From NCBI RefSeq assembly GCF_016616235.1, contig NZ_CP067100.1, positions 1,919,001 through 1,983,000 of the forward strand: a DNA stretch of 64,000 nucleotides, given 5' to 3'. Positions 58,400 to 64,000 of this stretch are shown piece after piece (positions within the stretch are counted from its first letter, which is position 1; every line of letters starts with the position of its first letter). Position numbers and translations under genes: made by a program. Source of the stretch: Bradyrhizobium diazoefficiens. GTDB lineage: Bacteria; Pseudomonadota; Alphaproteobacteria; Rhizobiales; Xanthobacteraceae. Under the pieces are notes generated by a model. That model had not been told where the DNA came from. It worked only from the letters and a program-made list of their open reading frames with translations, and did no database searches.

Positions 58400-60025
58400 A
58401 TGCTCAGTCGCGCGCAGCTACAGCAGCTGCTCAACAATCTGCTGGAACTTGGGCCGCGACGTCTGATGGCCTTGGGATTGATCGGTTTTGCCGTCCTCGT
58501 CACCGTTGTCGGCGGCGCCTATTATCTGAGCCGGCCTGAGTTCGAAACGCTCTACACAGGCCTGAGCCGCGAGGACGTGACGCGGATGGGCGCCGCCCTG
58601 CGCGAGCAGAACATCGCGTTCGACGTCAATACGGCCGGCGACGCGGTCTCGGTGCGCCCGAGCCAGACCATGCAGGCGCGCATGCTGCTCGCCGAGAAGG
58701 GGCTGCCGACCAGCGCCAATTCCGGCTACGAGCTGTTCGACAAGATCGGCTCGCTCGGCCTGACCTCGTTCATGCAGGAGGTCACGAAGCTTCGCGCGCT
58801 CGAGGGCGAGATCGCCCGCACCGTGCAATTGATGAAGGGCGTCAAGGCGGCGCGGGTGCACATTGTCATGCCGGTGCGCGGTTCGTTCCGCGCCACGCAG
58901 CAGCCGCCGTCGGCGTCGGTGGTGCTGCGCACCGACGGCGCGATCGAGGCGCGCACGGCGCAATCGATCCGCCATCTCGTCGCCGCCGCCATCCCCGGCA
59001 TGACACGCGACAAGGTGACGGTGCTGGACGCCGACGGCTCGCTGTTGCTGGCCGAGGAGGACGAGGCCAGCGCCGCGCCGACCAAGATGGCGAGCCTCCA
59101 GAAGACCGTTGGCGGCATGGTGCAGGAGAACATCCGCAAGGCGCTGACCCCGTATCTCGGCCTGGACAATTTCGAGGTGAGCGTTGCCCCGCAGCTCTCG
59201 ACCGACAAGCGGCAGATCAACGAGACCGTTTACGATCCGGAGAGCCGCGCCGAGCGCTCGGTGCGGAACGTCCGCGAGAAGGAATCCTCGCAGAATGCGG
59301 ATCGTTCGCAACCGACCACGGTGCAGCAGAATCTGCCCGACCAGCAGGTCAACGCCGGCGGCAGCAAGAATTCCAGCGAGGACAAGACCCGCCGCGAGGA
59401 CGTCACCAATTTCGAGGTGTCGTCCAAGACCACGACGACGGTCAGCGACGGCTATTCGGTCAAGAAGCTCTTCATCGCCGTGCTGGTCAACCGCTCCAGG
59501 CTCGTCGCCGATCTCGGCGACAAGAGCAACCAGGCCATCATCGACAGCAAGCTCGCCGAGATCAGCCAGCTCGCGGCGACGGCCGGCGGGCTGGACAAAG
59601 CGCGCGGCGACCAGATCCAGGTGACGGCCGTCGACTTCATCGAAGGTTCGCGCGAGCTGGCGCCGGTGCCCCCGATCAGCTTCGTCGAGATGATCAACAA
59701 GCAGCTCGGCAGCGTCATCAACGCGGTCACGATCCTGGCCGTCGCCTCGATGCTGGTCTGGTTCGGACTTCGGCCCGCGGTCAACGGCATTCTGACCCAT
59801 CGCGCGCAGCAGGAGCAGACCGAGGCCGCCGAGGCTGCCGAACTCGAAGCTGCGACGGCTCTCGCATTGGCCGAGAGCCAGGATCCCGAGCTCAACCTCG
59901 TCGAGGACCTCGAAGGCAAGATGCAGCGCACGCCGCAGAAGCGGCTGGAGCAGATCGTCCGGCTCGATCAGATGCAGGCGGCAGCAATCCTTAAAGACTG
60001 GATGCGACGCGAGGAGGCGGCATGA
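58400..60025 (+). CDS. fliF: Flagellar MS-ring protein FliF
   Basis: A 541-residue ring protein from ATG 58400 (GAGG upstream). Two membrane helices (LIGFAVLVTVVGGAYYL near the start; SVINAVTILAVASMLVWFGL near residue 450) flank the periplasmic domain (KLRALEGEIARTVQLMKGVK; AARVHIVMPVRGSF). The C-terminal FliG-binding end (RLEQIVRLDQMQAAAILKDW) is present. Its stop overlaps the next start (ATGA). Confidence 0.96.
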   Translation: MLSRAQLQQLLNNLLELGPRRLMALGLIGFAVLVTVVGGAYYLSRPEFETLYTGLSREDVTRMGAALREQNIAFDVNTAGDAVSVRPSQTMQARMLLAEKGLPTSANSGYELFDKIGSLGLTSFMQEVTKLRALEGEIARTVQLMKGVKAARVHIVMPVRGSFRATQQPPSASVVLRTDGAIEARTAQSIRHLVAAAIPGMTRDKVTVLDADGSLLLAEEDEASAAPTKMASLQKTVGGMVQENIRKALTPYLGLDNFEVSVAPQLSTDKRQINETVYDPESRAERSVRNVREKESSQNADRSQPTTVQQNLPDQQVNAGGSKNSSEDKTRREDVTNFEVSSKTTTTVSDGYSVKKLFIAVLVNRSRLVADLGDKSNQAIIDSKLAEISQLAATAGGLDKARGDQIQVTAVDFIEGSRELAPVPPISFVEMINKQLGSVINAVTILAVASMLVWFGLRPAVNGILTHRAQQEQTEAAEAAELEAATALALAESQDPELNLVEDLEGKMQRTPQKRLEQIVRLDQMQAAAILKDWMRREEAA

Positions 60026-60726
60026 ACGCGGCAATCGGAAAACTCCTGACGCAGTTCGACGCGAATGGCCGGGTCAAGTCGCCGCCGCCTCCGCCACCCA
60101 AGATCCAGCACGTGCTGACGAGACCGAAGGAAGCCCGGCGCGAGCCGCAGCCGCAGGCCCAGCCGCAGCGCCAACCTCAATCGCAGCCCCAGCTTCAGCC
60201 GCCGCCCCCGGCGCCCGCGCCGGAAGCTCCGCCGGTCAATCTTCTCGACGATGCCTATCGTCGCGGTCATGCCGCCGGCGTTGCGGAAGGCGATGCCAAG
60301 GTCGCCGAGGAGCGGGTGCGCAGTGCGATCCGGCTCGGCGAAGAGCGCGCCAAATGGTCCGACCAGCAGGCGGCCGCGATCGTCAGCGGCTTCGTGGCGG
60401 CTTGCCGCGAGATCGAGACCAACATCGCGAGCTCTGTTGCGCGGATCCTGCTCCCGTTCCTCGCCGAGGCGGTTCGTGACAAGGCGATCGGGTCGCTGGT
60501 CGAGCAGATTGCGGCGCTGACCGGCAACTCCCCGGTGCCGGTATTCAAGGTCACCGGCCCCGGTGAGTTGCTCGATCTCGTGCGGGCGCAGCTCGAGGCG
60601 TCAAGGCGCACGGGCATCGAATACGAGCCTGCGGAGACCTTCGAGGTGCGCGTCGTTGCCGACCAGACCGTGATCGAGACGCAGATCTCGGCCTGGAGCG
60701 AACGGCTGAACGAGGCGCGCCGGTAG
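60022..60726 (+). CDS. FliH-like flagellar assembly protein
   Basis: A 234-residue protein. The N-terminal part is Pro/Gln-rich (PPPPPPKIQHVL, PQAQPQRQPQSQPQLQPPPP, residues about 20-70); the helical middle (GHAAGVAEGDAKVAEERVRS) and the C-terminal domain (IEYEPAETFEVRVVADQTVI, ETQISAW) are compatible with FliH, the stator of FliI, by place (next to fliF) and layout, though similarity is weak. It could also be a rhizobia-specific regulator. Overlaps fliF by four bases; motB starts 6 bases after. Confidence 0.65.
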   Translation: MNAAIGKLLTQFDANGRVKSPPPPPPKIQHVLTRPKEARREPQPQAQPQRQPQSQPQLQPPPPAPAPEAPPVNLLDDAYRRGHAAGVAEGDAKVAEERVRSAIRLGEERAKWSDQQAAAIVSGFVAACREIETNIASSVARILLPFLAEAVRDKAIGSLVEQIAALTGNSPVPVFKVTGPGELLDLVRAQLEASRRTGIEYEPAETFEVRVVADQTVIETQISAWSERLNEARR

Positions 60727-60732
60727 TTCGCC

Positions 60733-62076
60733 ATGGAAGAGGTCAAGCACGAGCTGGTCATCGTCCGCAGACGCAGCGCCTTCGCCGAGGAGGCGCATCA
60801 CGGCGGCGTCTGGAAGATCGCCTATGCGGACTTCATGACCGCGATGATGGCGTTCTTCCTGGTCATGTGGTTGCTCAATGCGCTCAACCAGGACCAGAAG
60901 CAGGTGGTCGCGAGCTATTTCAATCCCATCAAGCTCGCGGAGAACGCACCCGCACCGAAGGGCCTGAAGGACCTCGCCAAGAAGGAGCCGTCGCAGTTCG
61001 AAGGCCAGGACGGCAAGCGGCAGCCGGCCGGGCCGAATGAAGAGCGTCGCGGCGACTCGCCGACGGCGGAGAAGCCGGCCTCGTTCGAAGAGAAAGTCCT
61101 GTTCCGTGATCCCTTCGCGACGCTTGCCGAGATCGCGAACAGCTCAAACCAGGCTTCTGGCCAGCGGCGCGCCGGCGCTCTGACCTCCGCCGAGGAGGAG
61201 GGCCTCAAGGGCGGCGACGCCTATCGCGATCCCTTCGATCCCGGCTATTGGAAGCTGGCGCCGCAGATGTCGAAGGATGCGGATCGCTTCATGGACAGCG
61301 AGCCGAAGCCGAATGCTTCGGCGCGCGACGGCGCATCCGGGACGGGGCAGGGCGCGCCGCAAGCGCGCCGTGCCGCGCAGGATGACGCCGGCGGAAGCGT
61401 GGCTCCGAACGCGGATGCGTCCTCCGCAAGCCTGTCGCCGCTGCTGCCGCCGGGACCTGCGGCCTCGCAGGCACAGCGCGATGGCAGTGCCCAATCGAAT
61501 GTACAGGCGAATGCGCAATCGGGCGCCCAGGCTGTCGCTCAAGCCAATGCCGCCGCGCAGTTGCGCCCTGGCGAGCAGGCGAAGAATTCCGATCCGCGCG
61601 ATGCGAGCCAGCAAACGACCGTCCGGCAGCTCCAGTCCGCGATCGCGGATGCATTGTCCGATATCAAGGCCGGCGCGGGCCCGGTGGCCGAGGTGCGTCA
61701 GGTCGAGGAAGGCTTGCTGGTCAGCCTGACCGACGATGCGAGCTTCGGCATGTTCGCGGTCGGCTCGGCCGAACCGCGACCCGAGCTGATCCGCGTGATC
61801 GACAAGATCGGGCCGCTGTTGATGAAGCGCCAGGGTGTGATCATCGTCCGCGGCCACACCGACAACCGGCCCTACAAGTCGGAGACCTACGACAATTGGC
61901 GGCTGTCGACCGCCCGCGCGCAGATGGCCTATTACATGCTGGTCCGCTCCGGGGTCGACGCGCAGCGGATCGAGCATGTCGAAGGCTACGCCGATCGGCG
62001 GCCGAAGCTTCCGAACGATCCCGCGGCCGCGCAGAATCGCCGCATCGAGATCCTGATCCGGGAGAAGCGCCCTTGA
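60733..62076 (+). CDS. motB: Flagellar motor stator protein MotB
   Basis: A 447-residue protein. One helix near the N-terminus (WKIAYADFMTAMMAFFLVMW) contains Asp33, the proton-binding residue. The C-terminal OmpA-like domain (RGHTDNRPYKSETYDNWRLS, RIEVLIREKRP-like end RIEILIREKRP) binds peptidoglycan. The linker between (about residues 60-300) is much longer than in E. coli MotB (308 residues) and rich in Ala, Gln, Ser and Pro. The stop overlaps the TTG start of motC. Confidence 0.95.
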   Translation: MEEVKHELVIVRRRSAFAEEAHHGGVWKIAYADFMTAMMAFFLVMWLLNALNQDQKQVVASYFNPIKLAENAPAPKGLKDLAKKEPSQFEGQDGKRQPAGPNEERRGDSPTAEKPASFEEKVLFRDPFATLAEIANSSNQASGQRRAGALTSAEEEGLKGGDAYRDPFDPGYWKLAPQMSKDADRFMDSEPKPNASARDGASGTGQGAPQARRAAQDDAGGSVAPNADASSASLSPLLPPGPAASQAQRDGSAQSNVQANAQSGAQAVAQANAAAQLRPGEQAKNSDPRDASQQTTVRQLQSAIADALSDIKAGAGPVAEVRQVEEGLLVSLTDDASFGMFAVGSAEPRPELIRVIDKIGPLLMKRQGVIIVRGHTDNRPYKSETYDNWRLSTARAQMAYYMLVRSGVDAQRIEHVEGYADRRPKLPNDPAAAQNRRIEILIREKRP

Positions 62077-63260
62077 TCAGGCTGCTGCTCTGCGCCGCAT
62101 GGCTGATAGCGTTGGCGCTGACAGCGGCGCCTGCGCTTGCAGATCCGGCGCCGGCATCAACCGCGAACGAGCCGTATGCGCTCGTGCGAGCGCTGCAGGC
62201 CGTGCAGGACGGCATTGCCAACGGCGACACGGCAGCTCATGCCAGCCACATCGCCCTGATCCGTCAGATCGGCGAAAAATTCATCGCCGCCGATGCAAGC
62301 GTATGGAGCAACGCACAGAACGGTCAGGCTGTCGTCATTTACCTGCTCAGCGGCGGCGCGCCGCAAGTGGTCCGCAAGCTGCCGCGCGACAAGCTGAACG
62401 TCGACGGACGGCTGTTCGATGGGGCGCTCGCCTATGTCGAGGGCCGTCAGGACGATGCGCGCGAGCAGCTCAAGGACATCCAGCCGCGCACGCTTCCCTC
62501 GGGCCTCGGCGGCCAGGTCGCGCTGGTGCAGGGCGCGCTGTTCGCGCGCAAAGAGGCATCACTCGCGATCGAGCGGCTGGACGATGCGCGCCTGCTGTTG
62601 CCGGGCACGCTGGTGGAGGAAGCGGCGCTGCGCCGCGAGATCCTGCTGGTCGGTCAGGCCGAGGATTTCGACAAGTTCGAGTTCCTGACGCTGGCGTATA
62701 TCCGCCATTACCGCAATTCGATCTATGCCGGCGATTTCTGGCAGCGCTTCTCTTCGGGCCTGACGCAATCGAGCATTGCGCTCGACGAGCGCCGCTTCGC
62801 ACGGATCGCCACCTTGCTGGAGCAGATCGATCGCGCGAGCCGCCTCAAGCTTTACCTCGCGATCGCGCGCGCCGCCATGATGCGCGGACGGCTGGAAATG
62901 ACGCGGCTTGCCGGCGAGCGGTCCCTGACGCTCAGCGCCGATGCGTCACCCGAACGCGAGCGAGCGCATTTCTTCCGCGGCGTCTCGCGCGCGCTCACCG
63001 ACGAATATGACGGCGGCGTTGCCGAGCTGAAGGCGCTCGACCGGTCGAAACTGCCCGAGCGCGACGTTCCCCTTCTGAATGCCACGCTGCAGCTCGCGCT
63101 CGATGTCCGCAAGGCGTTCGCCGGCAATTCGGCCGCCGCAGCCGACAAGCCTCCGGTCACGCCGGCGCGGCTCGATCTCGCCTCCTCGACCGCGATCCTC
63201 GTGCGCGCGCAGAAGCAGCTCGGCGAACTCGAACTTCTCACCAGGGATCGCCGCCCATGA
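62073..63260 (+). CDS. motC: Periplasmic motility protein MotC
   Basis: A 395-residue periplasmic protein from TTG 62073, which overlaps the motB stop (TTGA). A signal peptide (LLLCAAWLIALALTAAPALA) precedes a helical domain (EPYALVRALQAVQDGIANGD; AFARKEASLAIERLDDARLL-like region; EDFDKFEFLTLAYIRHYRNS). In Sinorhizobium, MotC binds MotB in the periplasm and is essential for rotation; MotE folds it. Its stop overlaps the next gene (ATGA). Confidence 0.92.
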   Translation: MIRLLLCAAWLIALALTAAPALADPAPASTANEPYALVRALQAVQDGIANGDTAAHASHIALIRQIGEKFIAADASVWSNAQNGQAVVIYLLSGGAPQVVRKLPRDKLNVDGRLFDGALAYVEGRQDDAREQLKDIQPRTLPSGLGGQVALVQGALFARKEASLAIERLDDARLLLPGTLVEEAALRREILLVGQAEDFDKFEFLTLAYIRHYRNSIYAGDFWQRFSSGLTQSSIALDERRFARIATLLEQIDRASRLKLYLAIARAAMMRGRLEMTRLAGERSLTLSADASPERERAHFFRGVSRALTDEYDGGVAELKALDRSKLPERDVPLLNATLQLALDVRKAFAGNSAAAADKPPVTPARLDLASSTAILVRAQKQLGELELLTRDRRP

Positions 63261-64000
63261 CCAAGCTTAGCGGAACCTCCGGACAGCTTTTTTCGGGGTT
63301 CGCCGAGAGCCTCACCATGCGCGGGACGTCGCGCTCCGCCAAGGGCGCCGGCACCAAGTCGCCGGCGGACTCGTCGTTCAACGATCTGCTTCACACCGTC
63401 TCGAATCTCGCGAAGCGAGCCCTGAACGACGAGGGCAGCGACACCGCCGTGAAGGGCGGAACGCTGCGCACGCGTCTTGTGCATCCGGCCGAGACGGACA
63501 AGGACGAGACGGTGCATGAGCGCACCGCGGCCGCCGCGGAATCCAAAGCGGCCGGGACGTCGGAGAATAAGTCCACCGACAAATCGTCCGACAAGAAGGC
63601 CGACAAGTCGGGGAAGCACGGTCCGGCAAGTCTTGCCGCGAAGCCGGACGTCCAGGATCAACCGGGCATCCCTGTGATCGTTGGGCAAGAGATCGCCGCC
63701 GCGTTTGCCGTGAAACCGCAGACGCAAGCCGCGGCCAGCGACAGGAAGGACGCGCCGGCGCGAGACGAGCGCGACTCCGCAACGAAGCGCGACGTTCAGG
63801 CCACCGGCATGGCAAAGGCAACCGCCGTCGACGCCGCCTCATCCACGGCGGCTCCGATCGGGGGCCGCTCGCAAGGAGCGGCTCCGCGAATGGCGGCGGC
63901 CCTGCAGACGGCGTTGGCGCAGGACAGCGAGCCGTCGTCCACGGCCATGCCGCCGGCATCCGGCTTCGAAGCCATCACGGCAAATGTCGAACGGGCCGCC
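63257..64000 (+). CDS. motD: MotD/FliK-like hook-length control protein (cut by window edge)
   Basis: The first 248 residues are visible and the frame runs off the right edge. The sequence is rich in Lys, Ser, Ala and Asp (STDKSSDKKADKSGKHGPAS; AAFAVKPQTQAAASDRKDAP), as in the disordered secreted part of FliK/MotD proteins. The C-terminal FliK domain would be outside the window. ATG 63257 overlaps the motC stop. The name rests mainly on order (motB-motC-motD) and composition. Confidence 0.75.
   Translation, partial: MTKLSGTSGQLFSGFAESLTMRGTSRSAKGAGTKSPADSSFNDLLHTVSNLAKRALNDEGSDTAVKGGTLRTRLVHPAETDKDETVHERTAAAAESKAAGTSENKSTDKSSDKKADKSGKHGPASLAAKPDVQDQPGIPVIVGQEIAAAFAVKPQTQAAASDRKDAPARDERDSATKRDVQATGMAKATAVDAASSTAAPIGGRSQGAAPRMAAALQTALAQDSEPSSTAMPPASGFEAITANVERAA

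Noticed and set aside
1..64000. tRNA, rRNA and intact insertion sequences
   Set aside because: I looked for tRNA-like cloverleaf ends and transposase motifs and found none I could support, apart from the recombinase relic at 18785-19135.

Overview
The window looks like chromosome of a Bradyrhizobium-type alphaproteobacterium. The evidence is the GC-rich coding style, the rhizobial gene order of the flagellar cluster (including motC/motD/motE and DUF1217/DUF6468 partners), several small secreted proteins of a type common in that group, and dispersed palindromic repeats I associate with Bradyrhizobium. The genus is an inference; no rRNA or tRNA gene is visible to confirm it.

Region 1 (1-12.2 kb) is a secretion island with two type I-like export modules back to back. 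On the minus strand, a short peptide gene with a double-glycine-like leader (2346-2543) is followed by an HlyD-type adaptor and a C39-peptidase ABC exporter that runs off the left edge. Upstream lies a decayed duplicate of the peptide locus (3260-3732). On the plus strand, an ECF sigma factor, an acidic low-complexity protein, a 1232-residue protein made of two families of tandem repeats, a PrtD-type ABC transporter and a PrtE-type adaptor read in one direction as one likely system.

Region 2 (12.2-23.3 kb) is accessory DNA: a truncated H-NS-like protein, many small secreted or membrane proteins, two related coiled-coil microproteins, a decayed tyrosine recombinase, a VOC protein, a CBS-domain protein, two DUF2934 proteins and a Cys-rich microprotein. 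Several stretches of 400-1000 bases carry no gene I can support.

Region 3 (23.3-40.4 kb) is metabolic. It holds an orphan peptide-type binding protein, an NlpA/MetQ-type binding protein, a luciferase-like monooxygenase with two carboxymuconolactone-decarboxylase-fold partners, and a complete branched-chain-amino-acid-type ABC operon with fused permeases. A HerA-like ATPase, a YkgJ-type cysteine-cluster protein, a ketopantoate-reductase-like protein and a MarR regulator follow.

Region 4 (40.4-64 kb) is a rhizobial-type flagellar cluster. DUF1217-flgF-fliI run on the minus strand, divergent from motA-fliM-DUF6468-fliN-fliG-flhB, then flgBC-fliE-flgGAI-motE-flgH-fliL-fliP, three flagellin genes, and fliF-fliH-like-motB-motC-motD (cut by the right edge). 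The three flagellin leaders share a structured RNA element with one compensatory base change and a possible pairing that covers the ribosome binding site.
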